NCBI GenBank assembly: GCA_022511485.1
Contig: JAFLUJ010000354.1
Span: forward strand, 1-10,435
Direction: 5' to 3'
DNA from: Oscillospiraceae bacterium
GTDB lineage: Bacteria; Bacillota; Clostridia; Oscillospirales; Ruminococcaceae
DNA length: 10,435 bases
The position numbers were made by a program, and so were the translations under genes. The notes under the pieces are model-generated. The model ran no database searches and was not told the origin of the DNA. It worked only from the letters and a program-made list of their open reading frames with translations. Of this stretch, positions 1 to 6,799 are shown one piece after another; positions within the stretch are counted from its first letter, which is position 1; the number at the start of each line of letters is the position of its first letter.

Positions 1-1082
1 TTCACGGTGCAAGCTACTGCATTGCACATAAGGGAAAAGTAATAGCCCACGGCAGTATAGGCAGAAACAACGCCATGGGGATCGACACCCCAATGCAGCC
101 AGACACCGTTTTCGGCATCGCCTCCATAACAAAGACATTTACCGCAACAGCGATAATGCAGCTGATCGAGGACGGCTATATCCGCCTTAATACATATGTG
201 GGAGAGATCCTTCCCCAGTTTTCGGAGAAGCCCTTTAACGACATCACTCTCTGGCATCTTCTGACCCATACTTCGGGACTTTACCCGGACGGAGGCTGCT
301 TTCCGGAAACAGCCCCTCCGGATCAGTGGGATCTTATCAACGCCGCAGCGGAAAAATGGGACGGCAACGGCGAATTTGACTGGATAACTCCCGGAATTTC
401 CGCAGGACTTCGCCGCCTTCCCAGACAGGAGTGGCAGTATGCCTCCTTTGGATTTACTATCCTGGGCGAGGTAATAACACGAGTAAGCGGACAGAACGTC
501 CACGACTATATCGAGGAAAAAATTATCCGTCCATTGAAGCTTACGGACAGCGGATTCTATAACACCAAGGACACCGCCTCCCGATACTTCATAAAAAACG
601 AAAGATACAGAGAACATTTCAATAAGATCATTTCAGGGGAGCTTGACGAGCGCAAGGGAAACGGCAGCGTCTGGGACAAGATACCGGGCACCAGCGGAGG
701 GATGCACTCCACCGTTTACGACCTTGTGAGATTCGGAAACGCATATATAAATAACGGACGTCTGGACGGTGCAAGGATACTCGGTAAAAAATCCGTGGAG
801 AAAATGAGTACCATCCAGTTAAGCGGCGTCCCGGATCACTGCTGGGGAGCAAACGAACCAAATCGTCTCTACGGAATAGGCTTTGATATACGTCACGGTC
901 AGTCATTCAGTTATTCTGACCGCACTATCATGCACGAAGGCGCAGGAGCTTCCTCTCTTGATATTGATCTGGAGGAGCAGCTTGTTGCAGCATGGTTCGT
1001 CCCCTTTGACGAGGGAGCAAACGGCTGGTCAGCCGAGCCTCTTTACAACGTACAGAATATTATCTGGTCGGGGTTGATATGA
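1..1082 (+). CDS. Beta-lactamase-fold serine hydrolase (class C / DD-peptidase-like), 5' partial
   Basis: Penicillin-binding-protein-like serine hydrolase; such enzymes act on peptides, beta-lactams or esters through an acyl-serine. The frame is open from base 3 to the TGA at 1080-1082, so the gene enters from outside the window. The ATG at 75 is internal, because the codons before it encode normal family sequence (GKVIAHGSIGRNN). Numbering from Met75: SITK at 17-20 supplies the nucleophile Ser17 and Lys20; the family motif HLLTHTSGL is at 61-69; YAS at 122-124 is the second motif (Tyr-x-Asn/Ser); HEG at 287-289 stands where class C enzymes have K-T-G and esterase-like relatives H-x-G. All catalytic elements are therefore intact. 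Whether there is a signal peptide cannot be seen. The next gene starts one base after its stop, so hydrolase and exporter are probably co-translated, and the hydrolase may process or inactivate the exported compound. The substrate is unknown. Confidence 0.93.
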   Translation, partial: HGASYCIAHKGKVIAHGSIGRNNAMGIDTPMQPDTVFGIASITKTFTATAIMQLIEDGYIRLNTYVGEILPQFSEKPFNDITLWHLLTHTSGLYPDGGCFPETAPPDQWDLINAAAEKWDGNGEFDWITPGISAGLRRLPRQEWQYASFGFTILGEVITRVSGQNVHDYIEEKIIRPLKLTDSGFYNTKDTASRYFIKNERYREHFNKIISGELDERKGNGSVWDKIPGTSGGMHSTVYDLVRFGNAYINNGRLDGARILGKKSVEKMSTIQLSGVPDHCWGANEPNRLYGIGFDIRHGQSFSYSDRTIMHEGAGASSLDIDLEEQLVAAWFVPFDEGANGWSAEPLYNVQNIIWSGLI

Positions 1083-1083
1083 C

Positions 1084-1902
1084 TTGAACTATTTTAAACA
1101 TAAGCTTGAAGAATGTAAAGCGGTAGCCTTCGTGACCTACAAGGAATGGAGTGCATACCGCACTCATTCTCTTGTATCGGTTTTTGTAGGACCGGTATAT
1201 TTTATCGTCCAGTATTTTATCTGGACAGCAGTTTACAGCGGAAGCGGAACTCTGGGCGGAATGGAGCTTGAACAGACCATATGCTATTTCGGAGTATCCG
1301 CACTTATCGGCTATCTTACAATGGACTTTGCAGACTGGAATCTGCAAATGCTTGTCCGGACGGGAAAATTCCTGACCTTTACTTTAAGACCAATGCACCA
1401 CAGATTTTTTGCCCTGTCCCAGAAGATCGGACACCGGGCGCTTGGATTCTTTTTCGAGTTCCTGCCCTGCTTTCTGATTTTTCTGTTTGTGTTCCGGGTA
1501 GATATTATCCCCAAAGAAATGGTGTGGACTGTCATTTCCGTGGCACTGGCGTTCCTGATGAATTTCTATGTGAATTACTGTCTCGGGATGACTGCATTTT
1601 ATTTTGTACAGGCAGGCGGAGTGCGGGTAGTGTATCAGCTGCTTGCGCAAATTTTTTCCGGAGCGTTGATACCTCTCAGTTTTTTCCCGGCTGTCGTACA
1701 AAAAATAATGATGTTCCTACCATTTCAGTACACGAATTACATTACTGCAATGGTGTGGACGGGGAACAATTCTATCGGGGAACTGAAACTGACCATCCCG
1801 CAGGCGGTTTTATATCAGGCAATATCGGTAATAATTACGGGACTGCTCAGTGAGGTTTTATATCGGACATCTATAAAAAGATTTACAGCGGTTGGTGCAT
1901 AA
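1084..1902 (+). CDS. ABC-2 type exporter permease (COG4587-like)
   Basis: Integral membrane subunit of a three-part ABC exporter, 272 residues. Hydrophobic segments lie at about 31-50, 64-80, 120-138, 146-176, 183-202 and 240-260, giving six probable membrane spans with a cytoplasmic, basic C-terminus. Two motifs typical of this family are visible: LRPMHHRFFAL (101-111) after the second span, and SGALIPLSFFP (192-202) followed by LPFQ. The start is taken as TTG at 1084. A TGA at 1075-1077 closes the frame just upstream, and the first in-frame ATG is about 60 residues in, inside the first membrane region. Weak GGGG at 1070-1073 is the only ribosome-binding candidate, so translation probably depends on coupling to the hydrolase that ends at 1082. 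The partner permease and ATPase are downstream at 2183 and 2965. The family assignment is good; the substrate is not known. Confidence 0.9.
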   Translation: MNYFKHKLEECKAVAFVTYKEWSAYRTHSLVSVFVGPVYFIVQYFIWTAVYSGSGTLGGMELEQTICYFGVSALIGYLTMDFADWNLQMLVRTGKFLTFTLRPMHHRFFALSQKIGHRALGFFFEFLPCFLIFLFVFRVDIIPKEMVWTVISVALAFLMNFYVNYCLGMTAFYFVQAGGVRVVYQLLAQIFSGALIPLSFFPAVVQKIMMFLPFQYTNYITAMVWTGNNSIGELKLTIPQAVLYQAISVIITGLLSEVLYRTSIKRFTAVGA

Positions 1903-1929
1903 ATTAGAATATAGAGGGGGTAATTCACC

Positions 1930-2127
1930 ATGACAACTTTAGGAGAAGATATTGGATTAACGGATTATTCTGACGAATTTATCAAAAGAATAATCAATTA
2001 TAGAATGTATATGGATAAAGAACTGAATCGATATTTATCATACGAAGAAATTGCTGAAAAAGAAAATTGTACTGCTGATGTTGTAAGACAAATACTTACT
2101 CGAACAGCAATAATGTGGAATCATTAA
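1930..2127 (+). CDS. Small helix-turn-helix-like protein, 65 aa, AT-rich
   Basis: Not a family I recognise by name. The ORF has a good ribosome binding site (GAGGGGG, 1914-1920) nine bases before its ATG, and encodes an acidic N-terminus followed by YLSYEEIAEKENC-TADVVRQIL at about 36-57. That stretch resembles the last two helices of a sigma-region-4-like or short transcription-factor helix-turn-helix (EEIA recognition-turn pattern, then ADVVRQIL). No membrane segment is present. By hand count it is 56/198 G+C (about 28%), whereas samples of the flanking permease genes run about 40-50%, and it separates two permease genes that belong to one transporter. It could be a small regulator, a fragment of a larger lost gene, or an inserted cassette. 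The coding call rests on the ribosome binding site and the plausible helix pattern; a function is not claimed. Confidence 0.6.
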   Translation: MTTLGEDIGLTDYSDEFIKRIINYRMYMDKELNRYLSYEEIAEKENCTADVVRQILTRTAIMWNH

Positions 2128-2182
2128 CATTAACTGTTAAACTATGATTTACTCCATAAAACGAATAGGGTATGATAACTAT

Positions 2183-2965
2183 ATGATAAACTACATCAAA
2201 ATTTATTTTTCTTGTCTCCATACCGCATTTTCAAGAGCGGCAACATACCGGGCAAATTTTATTTTAGGAAATTTCATTACCCTGCTGTCAAATATAATTT
2301 TCCCTCTGGTGACAGTCCTTATCTACGCCAACGGAGCGTCATTCCCAGACTGGAATATGTGGGAAGTCCTTCTGATACAGTCCGTCTTTTCAATGTCGGT
2401 AGGTGCAGCATCCATGTTTTTTAACAGTATCCTGTGGGTAACAATGGATCATATCCGGGAGGGAAGCTTTGAAACGATATTGCTGAAACCTCTCCCCACA
2501 CTGTTTTATATCACCGCTGCCAATTTCGATCCGAACAGCATGGGGCTCTTTCTCGGCGGACTTATAATGACCGTCATTTCCGCAATAAAAACAGGAATAT
2601 CCGGCACGGAAAATATCATATCCTTTCTGCTGCTGTTCATATCCGGACTTGCAGTAATGAGCGGAATGGATCTCATAATGGCAGCCATAAGCTTCAAATG
2701 GGTAGGAAATTCAAGGATACCCGAAATATTTGACAGCATAAAAAGCTTCGGGAAATACCCCCTTGGAATTTTTCCGAAAACGATCCAGACCCTGACCTCC
2801 CTGATAATTCCCGTGGCAGTTATCGGATTTTTCCCCGCCTCCGCATTGCTGGGACGACTTGATGTAATGATGTTTATTTCAGTCATCCCCTGCTTTTTGT
2901 TTTTCGCTTTTGGGATATGGATATACAACCGGATGATAAAAATGTATGAGGGGGTAGGAGGCTGA
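2183..2965 (+). CDS. ABC-2 type exporter permease (COG3694-like)
   Basis: Second membrane subunit of the exporter, 260 residues from the ATG at 2183. An in-frame ATG at 2144 would add 13 residues but has no ribosome binding site, while 2183 has AATAGGG (2164-2170) upstream and gives the expected N-terminus MINYIKIYFSC. Probable membrane spans are at about 26-50, 62-85, 117-137, 144-170, 203-222 and 227-247. Family motifs are IREGSFETILLKPLPTLF (91-108; the 'G-x-hydrophobic-LxxP' loop that also occurs in the first permease) and FPASALLGR (217-225). The C-terminus is short and charged. Its TGA (2963-2965) overlaps the ATPase ATG by one base, so the two are translationally coupled. Together with the permease at 1084 it probably forms a heterodimeric membrane channel. 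The family level is fairly secure; the cargo is unknown. Confidence 0.9.
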   Translation: MINYIKIYFSCLHTAFSRAATYRANFILGNFITLLSNIIFPLVTVLIYANGASFPDWNMWEVLLIQSVFSMSVGAASMFFNSILWVTMDHIREGSFETILLKPLPTLFYITAANFDPNSMGLFLGGLIMTVISAIKTGISGTENIISFLLLFISGLAVMSGMDLIMAAISFKWVGNSRIPEIFDSIKSFGKYPLGIFPKTIQTLTSLIIPVAVIGFFPASALLGRLDVMMFISVIPCFLFFAFGIWIYNRMIKMYEGVGG

Positions 2966-3948
2966 TGTCAGACATAGCGATCAAAGCCGAAAATCTCGTA
3001 AAATCATATAAAACCTATAAACGAAACAGCGGATTTAAAGAGACCGTCAAAAGCTTTTTCAAGCGTGAAACCGTGACGGTAAATGCCGTGGACAATATAT
3101 CCTTTGAGATAGTACAAGGTACTATCTGTGGAATATTAGGACCTAACGGAGCGGGAAAATCCACTACCATAAAAATGCTCTGCGGAGCGCTTTTTCCCAC
3201 ATCAGGAACAATAGATGTTATGGGATATTCCCCAGCCAGAGACAGAAAAAAATACGTCCGTAAGATCGGCGCAGTGTTCGGACAGAAATCCCAGCTGATA
3301 TGGGATATTCCTCCCATCGACAGCTTTGCAATGAATAAGGCGATCTATGGAATATCAAACGATGACTATAAAAAACGTCTGGAGGAAATGACCGACCTTT
3401 TCGACGTGGGAGAGGTAATATATAAGCCCACCAGAGTCTTATCACTTGGTGAGCGTATGAAATGCGAATTTATAATGGCAATGCTCCACAGTCCGGAGAT
3501 AGTGTTTCTCGACGAGCCAACCATCGGACTGGACGTCATCGCAAAAAATAAAATACGTGACGTCGTAGGAGAAATGAACCGCAAGGGTACTACTTTTATT
3601 CTGACCACCCATGACCTTGAGGACGTTGAGCAGCTTGCGGATAACGTCATAATAATCAATCACGGAAAAAAGGTTTTCGACGATACCCTGTCCAGCCTGA
3701 AAAACACACTGGGGAGCAAGAAAATTATCAGTCTCACACTGTCAAAGCCATACGCGGGAGATTCCATCGGAGGCGCGGAGATCATCAGCCGGGAAAGCGA
3801 GCTTGACATCTCCCTTGAAGTTGATACGGAGCGTCAGGAGATAACGGATTTTTTAAAATCACTTACCAGTCATGTGGACTTCCGGGATATTTCCGTCAAG
3901 GAGCTCCCCATGGATATGATAATCACAAGGATATACAATGAAATGTAA
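2965..3948 (+). CDS. ABC exporter ATPase (COG4586-like)
   Basis: ATP-hydrolysing subunit for the two permeases upstream, 327 residues. Motifs in order: Walker A GPNGAGKS (59-66); Q-loop VFGQKSQLIWD (104-114); ABC signature LSLGERMKCEF (159-169), in which LSLGE replaces the canonical LSGGQ; Walker B IVFLDE (179-184) with catalytic Glu184; D-loop GLD (188-190); H-loop TTHD with His216. The LSLGERM form and the GQKSQLIWD Q-loop are characteristic of the COG4586 ATPases that pair with COG4587/COG3694 permeases, which supports reading the three genes as one transporter. Residues about 240-327 form a C-terminal extension beyond the nucleotide-binding fold, probably regulatory. The ATG at 2965 overlaps the preceding TGA and has GGGGG-TAGGAGG (2950-2961) just upstream. 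A strong hairpin 6 bases past the stop closes the operon. Confidence 0.95.
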   Translation: MSDIAIKAENLVKSYKTYKRNSGFKETVKSFFKRETVTVNAVDNISFEIVQGTICGILGPNGAGKSTTIKMLCGALFPTSGTIDVMGYSPARDRKKYVRKIGAVFGQKSQLIWDIPPIDSFAMNKAIYGISNDDYKKRLEEMTDLFDVGEVIYKPTRVLSLGERMKCEFIMAMLHSPEIVFLDEPTIGLDVIAKNKIRDVVGEMNRKGTTFILTTHDLEDVEQLADNVIIINHGKKVFDDTLSSLKNTLGSKKIISLTLSKPYAGDSIGGAEIISRESELDISLEVDTERQEITDFLKSLTSHVDFRDISVKELPMDMIITRIYNEM

Positions 3949-3953
3949 ATATT

Positions 3954-3990
3954 TACTGCCCTGCAAAATTTCCGGCTTTGCAGGGCAGTA
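3954..3990. terminator. Bidirectional intrinsic terminator
   Basis: Perfect 14-bp inverted repeat: TACTGCCCTGCAAA (3954-3967) pairs with TTTGCAGGGCAGTA (3977-3990) around a 9-base loop. It lies between the ATPase stop (3948) and the convergent patatin gene stop (3996). On the plus strand it is followed by TGATTTTATC, a broken T-run; on the minus strand by AAATATTTACATTT, also T-rich. One hairpin therefore plausibly ends transcription from both sides. Confidence 0.85.
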
Positions 3991-3995
3991 TGATT

Positions 3996-4835
3996 TTATC
4001 CTTTAAGAAAGTCTGCTGTTTTTTCAAACATGATACAAGCGTCCTCGTATCCCTGAGAAAGACGTTTCCTTGCACCATCGGAGGAAAAATCAAGAGTTCC
4101 GCTTATAAATGACCCCAGTCCCCTCTGAGGATAAAGCTCCGTAATGTACGCGCCATCATAAAGAGACCTGTCTATCCTGTCGCCTTCATTAAGACAGACA
4201 ACGATGATATTCCGATACCCCTCATCATAAAGAGGCTTTATCGGGATATTCCCCTTGCTTCCGGAAACCCCTCCGTCAATATAAATATCATCGCCTATTT
4301 TCTGATTCGGGAAAACCACCGGAATAGCGGAGGACGCTATCAGTATTTTTTTGATCTCACTTGGCATAAGACCGTTCAGCTTAAAATATTTTATCTTCAT
4401 TTCCGGAATAAGAGTGCACCCTGCAAAGATCTTCAATTCCGATCCGGAGATCGCCTTTAAGCTAACGTGATCGTCTATTATTTCTTCAAGCCCGTGTCTG
4501 GACCATATCCCCTCGCCTGCTTTTTTAACAATATCGGAAACCAGTCTGACCGGCTCGTCAATGTCTTTCAATATAGTCTCCGCAGCTTCGCCTAACATTT
4601 CAAAAATAGTTTCCTTAGGAGTAAGTATTTTATCTTCGGACAGATCAAACCATATTTTTTCCGCTGTTTCATAATCTCCGTTTACATAAAGAGCAGCGTT
4701 GAGCGCCCCTACGGAAGTCCCTGAAACAGCCGTAATATTTTTATCTATACCAAATTCTCTTATTGCCTTCCATACGCCGATCTGGTATGCTCCCTTTCCT
4801 CCTCCGCCTCCGAAAACAAGTCCGATATCTTTCAT
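3996..4835 (-). CDS. Patatin-like phospholipase
   Basis: Patatin-family serine acyl hydrolase (related to bacterial RssA/YlbK-type proteins), 279 residues, predicted soluble and cytoplasmic since no signal peptide or membrane span is visible. Family enzymes cleave acyl chains from lipids with a Ser-Asp dyad. Oxyanion-hole loop GGGGGKG is at residues 9-15, nucleophile elbow GTSVG at 39-43 (Ser41), and the DGG motif with the partner Asp187 at 187-189. ASSAIPVVFP (167-176) is the usual segment before it. All catalytic parts are present. The start is the ATG complementary to 4833-4835: AAGGGAGG sits six bases upstream on this strand and the protein begins MKDIGLVFGGGG, as in the family. The longer frame up to 4913 would add 26 residues without a ribosome binding site. 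The gene is alone on its strand, divergent from the two-component operon. Its physiological substrate cannot be told. Confidence 0.94.
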   Translation of the reverse strand: MKDIGLVFGGGGGKGAYQIGVWKAIREFGIDKNITAVSGTSVGALNAALYVNGDYETAEKIWFDLSEDKILTPKETIFEMLGEAAETILKDIDEPVRLVSDIVKKAGEGIWSRHGLEEIIDDHVSLKAISGSELKIFAGCTLIPEMKIKYFKLNGLMPSEIKKILIASSAIPVVFPNQKIGDDIYIDGGVSGSKGNIPIKPLYDEGYRNIIVVCLNEGDRIDRSLYDGAYITELYPQRGLGSFISGTLDFSSDGARKRLSQGYEDACIMFEKTADFLKG

Positions 4836-4989
4836 GATCTGCCTCCCTTTAAAATATGCTGTCGGGGCACTGTCTCCCATGCGTTCAGAAAAACCGTATT
4901 GCCCTTGATACATTAATATTCATTAAACCGTGTATTGACACTGACAGACATCCTGCGAAGGCTTGTCCGGAAAAATTTATAATTAATCA

Positions 4990-5018
4990 TTTACTTTTTG
5001 GATCAATGATATTATAAT
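4990..5018 (+). promoter_or_regulatory. Sigma-A-type promoter of the response-regulator operon
   Basis: -35 TTTACT (4990-4995), 17-base spacer, perfect -10 TATAAT (5013-5018), predicting a start near 5025 and a leader of about 95 bases before the regulator ATG at 5119. It lies in the divergent interval between patatin (start 4835) and the regulator. No comparably good promoter was found for the patatin gene on the minus strand; CTGACA complementary to 5032-5037 with the palindromic ATTATAAT is a weak, badly spaced (15 nt) candidate. Confidence 0.7.
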
Positions 5019-5089
5019 ATATATGGAAGCTTGTCAGATAATTTTGCTGACGAGAAATTGTTTGATAGAAAAAACACACGAAAGGAGAA

Positions 5090-5108
5090 CTGCTCCCTTA
5101 TGGAGCAG
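5090..5108 (+). promoter_or_regulatory. Leader hairpin covering the translation start region of the response regulator
   Basis: CTGCTCC (5090-5096) pairs perfectly with GGAGCAG (5102-5108) around the 5-base loop CTTAT. The right arm contains the start of the AGGA (5107-5110) that serves the regulator ATG at 5119, and its loop contains the first bases of an 8-codon ORF at 5100. A 7-bp stem here could limit ribosome access to the regulator. There is no T-run after it, so it is not a terminator. The control role is inferred. Confidence 0.45.
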
Positions 5109-5126
5109 GATCATAGCTATGAATAA
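5100..5126 (+). CDS. Candidate 8-residue leader peptide overlapping the regulator start
   Basis: ATG at 5100 reads MEQDHSYE and stops at TAA 5124-5126, eight bases inside the regulator gene (ATG 5119) and in a different frame. AAAGGAG (5081-5087) lies 12 bases upstream, which is longer than ideal. Translating this ORF would open the hairpin at 5090-5108 and deliver terminating ribosomes next to the regulator ATG, as in a translational-coupling leader. It may equally be chance: eight codons are too few for any coding statistic. Confidence 0.25.
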   Translation: MEQDHSYE

Positions 5127-5793
5127 AACGATCCTTATAATAGAGGATGATACGGAGATCAACAATATGCTGAAAATACTGCTTGGACAACACGGATATT
5201 CCACCGTCAGCGCCTATTCGGGAACGGAGGGAGTGCTTGTCCACAACAATAATATTGACCTTATCCTGCTTGATCTTATGCTTCCCGGAAGAAGCGGAGA
5301 GGATATTATCAGGGAGCTGAAACAAAAGCACAGCGTTCCCGTGATAGTAACAAGCGCAGTGCATGACGTAAACAAAAAGGTAGACTTGTTTTCCCTGGGC
5401 GCGGACGACTACGTCACAAAGCCTTTTCACAATGAGGAGCTTCTTGCACGTATCGCCGCAAGATTAAGGAACGATGCCGCAGCTTCCCCGCATGAAATTC
5501 TCACATATAAAAATATTGAACTGGATAAAAGTAATTTTTCCGTAAAATGTGCGGACAAGCCGGTGGAGCTTTCAAAGCATGAATTTGCGCTTCTGCAATT
5601 GCTTATGGAAAATCCAAACCGCACCTGCACAAAAAGTATGATATACGACAACGTATGGGACTATGAAAATTCCGCAGATGATAACACTCTGAACGTACAT
5701 ATCAGCAAGATACGCAAAAAATTAAAGGAATGTGATCCCGATACGGAGTATATTGAAACGGTGTGGGGCATCGGGTATCGGTTAAAAAAATGA
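5119..5793 (+). CDS. OmpR-family response regulator
   Basis: DNA-binding response regulator, 224 residues. The receiver domain (about 1-118) has the acidic pocket Glu9-Asp10-Asp11, phospho-acceptor Asp52 in DLILLDLMLPG, Ser79 of the signalling switch and Lys101 in DDYVTKPF. The winged-helix DNA-binding domain (about 128-224) shows ELSKHEFALLQLL, the recognition-helix region DNTLNVHISKIRKKL and the C-terminal hairpin ETVWGIGYRLKK. The ATG at 5119 is chosen because MNKTILIIEDD is the normal receiver start and AGGA lies 8 bases upstream; the frame continues open to an ATG at 5023, but that lies at the predicted transcription start and encodes unrelated sequence. The cognate kinase is probably the one at 7656, separated by the two transporter genes. 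The likely target is the repeat array at 5803-5830. Confidence 0.95.
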   Translation: MNKTILIIEDDTEINNMLKILLGQHGYSTVSAYSGTEGVLVHNNNIDLILLDLMLPGRSGEDIIRELKQKHSVPVIVTSAVHDVNKKVDLFSLGADDYVTKPFHNEELLARIAARLRNDAAASPHEILTYKNIELDKSNFSVKCADKPVELSKHEFALLQLLMENPNRTCTKSMIYDNVWDYENSADDNTLNVHISKIRKKLKECDPDTEYIETVWGIGYRLKK

Positions 5794-5802
5794 ATTTCCC
5801 AT

Positions 5803-5830
5803 TTAAGGAATTTTTAAGACTTTTATTAAG
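5803..5830 (+). promoter_or_regulatory. Three TTAAG direct repeats, candidate response-regulator operator
   Basis: TTAAG occurs at 5803-5807, 5814-5818 and 5826-5830, each preceded by T or A, with start-to-start distances of 11 and 12 bases, about one DNA turn each. Tandem half-sites one turn apart are the standard binding pattern of OmpR/PhoB-type regulators. The array sits 10 bases after the regulator stop and upstream of the ATPase gene, partly reaching the place expected for a -35 element. Confidence 0.55.
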
Positions 5831-5868
5831 TGTTTTTTCAGACCTCCATGCTAAACTGAATATATAAG
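5829..5868 (+). promoter_or_regulatory. Probable activator-dependent promoter of the transporter-kinase genes
   Basis: No consensus -35 is present. Candidate -10 elements are TAAACT (5852-5857), with its -35 position (5829-5834) overlapping the third TTAAG repeat, or TATATAAG (5861-5868), with a poor -35 TTCAGA at 5837-5842. A weak -35 behind a regulator array fits activation by the OmpR-type protein. The exact elements are uncertain. Confidence 0.4.
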
Positions 5869-5890
5869 ATAAATACAGGAGGTTTACAAA

Positions 5891-6799
5891 ATGCGTGAAA
5901 TCGTATTGCAAACAAAAGGTCTCTCCAAAAGCTACAAGTCATTCACTGCACTTGACGGCGTGGATATGACAGTTTACAGCGGAGACATTTACGGTCTTAT
6001 CGGACGAAACGGAGCAGGCAAAACTACAATTATGAAAATAGTTACCGGTCTGACGGAAAAGTCCGGAGGGGAATTTGAGATATTCTCCAAAAAAGAAAAG
6101 GAAGCGGAAAATGAAAAACGGCGTATCGGATGTCTTATTGAAAATCCCGCCTTTTTCGGAGGTCTTACCGCCTATCAGAATCTGAAATACTACGCCATGC
6201 AGAAAGGCGTCACGGACAAAAATCAGATAGACAAAGCGCTGGAGCTTGTCGATCTTACCGATGTGAAAAACAAAAAATTCCGCAAGTTTTCCCTTGGCAT
6301 GAAACAGCGTCTGGGGATAGCTCTTGCGGTAATGGATAATCCCGATCTTATGATCCTCGACGAACCCATCAACGGACTTGACCCTATGGCGATCAGTGAA
6401 ATTCGCGAAACATTCAGAAAGCTAAGCAGCGAGCACGGGATCACTCTTATAATTTCCAGCCATATTCTTTCGGAGCTGCACATGATAGCAAACCGATTTC
6501 TTTTTATCGACAAAGGAAGGATATTGAAGGAGATCACCAAGGAGGAGCTTGATCTTGAATGTATGCGCTGTCTTTCCATAAAGACCAGCGATACAAAACG
6601 TGCAGCTGTAGTTATTGAGGAAAACGGAATAACCGATTACAAAGTAATTGACGATTCGGAGATCCGCATTTACAGCGGAGCAAAACCGGAGGAACTCAAC
6701 AAGCTGCTTATCAAAAATGATGTAAACGTATCCGGAATTTCCGAAAGCGGTATTTCGCTTGAAGACTATTTCAAATCATTAGTCGGGGAGGTAAAATAA
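5891..6799 (+). CDS. ABC ATPase of lantibiotic-immunity / bacitracin-export type (LanF/BcrA-like)
   Basis: ATPase of an ABC-2 exporter, 302 residues. Walker A GRNGAGKTT at 38-46; signature FSLGMKQRLGIA at 133-144; Walker B LMILDE at 153-158 (Glu158 catalytic); D-loop GLDP 162-165; H-loop SSH with His191. In the Q-loop position the sequence is LIENPAFF (82-89), so Glu84 replaces the usual Gln. That 'E-loop' is a known mark of LanF immunity ATPases, and the IENPAFF / FSLGMKQRLGIA combination is typical of the LanF/BcrA group. The C-terminal part (about 215-302) is a small accessory domain. AGGAGGT (5877-5883) lies 7 bases before the ATG. The gene overlaps the permease by one base (TAATG). Probably self-protection or resistance against a peptide antibiotic; the actual compound is not known. 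Confidence 0.94.
   Translation: MREIVLQTKGLSKSYKSFTALDGVDMTVYSGDIYGLIGRNGAGKTTIMKIVTGLTEKSGGEFEIFSKKEKEAENEKRRIGCLIENPAFFGGLTAYQNLKYYAMQKGVTDKNQIDKALELVDLTDVKNKKFRKFSLGMKQRLGIALAVMDNPDLMILDEPINGLDPMAISEIRETFRKLSSEHGITLIISSHILSELHMIANRFLFIDKGRILKEITKEELDLECMRCLSIKTSDTKRAAVVIEENGITDYKVIDDSEIRIYSGAKPEELNKLLIKNDVNVSGISESGISLEDYFKSLVGEVK

Noticed and set aside
1281..1853. 190-codon plus-strand open frame overlapping the first permease
   Set aside because: Different frame inside a clear membrane protein gene; its translation has no coherent domain or hydrophobic pattern.
2124..2140. Inverted repeat TTAAC-7-GTTAA after the small ORF
   Set aside because: Five-base arms in a very A/T-rich stretch, overlapping the stop codon; expected by chance and without a T-run, so not called as operator or terminator.
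2144..2182. Upstream ATG giving a 13-residue longer second permease
   Set aside because: No ribosome binding site precedes it and the added residues are not like the family N-terminus; 2183 is preferred.
4836..4913. 26-residue longer patatin start
   Set aside because: The internal ATG at 4835 has a consensus GGGAGG six bases upstream and the typical N-terminus; the extension has neither.
4935..4940. Perfect TTGACA in the divergent interval, plus strand
   Set aside because: The bases 17 positions downstream (AAGGCT) are nothing like a -10 element, while TTTACT/TATAAT at 4990-5018 is a complete promoter.
5023..5118. N-terminal extension of the response regulator from ATG 5023
   Set aside because: It begins at the predicted transcription start, has no ribosome binding site, and receivers normally begin a few residues before the acidic pair.
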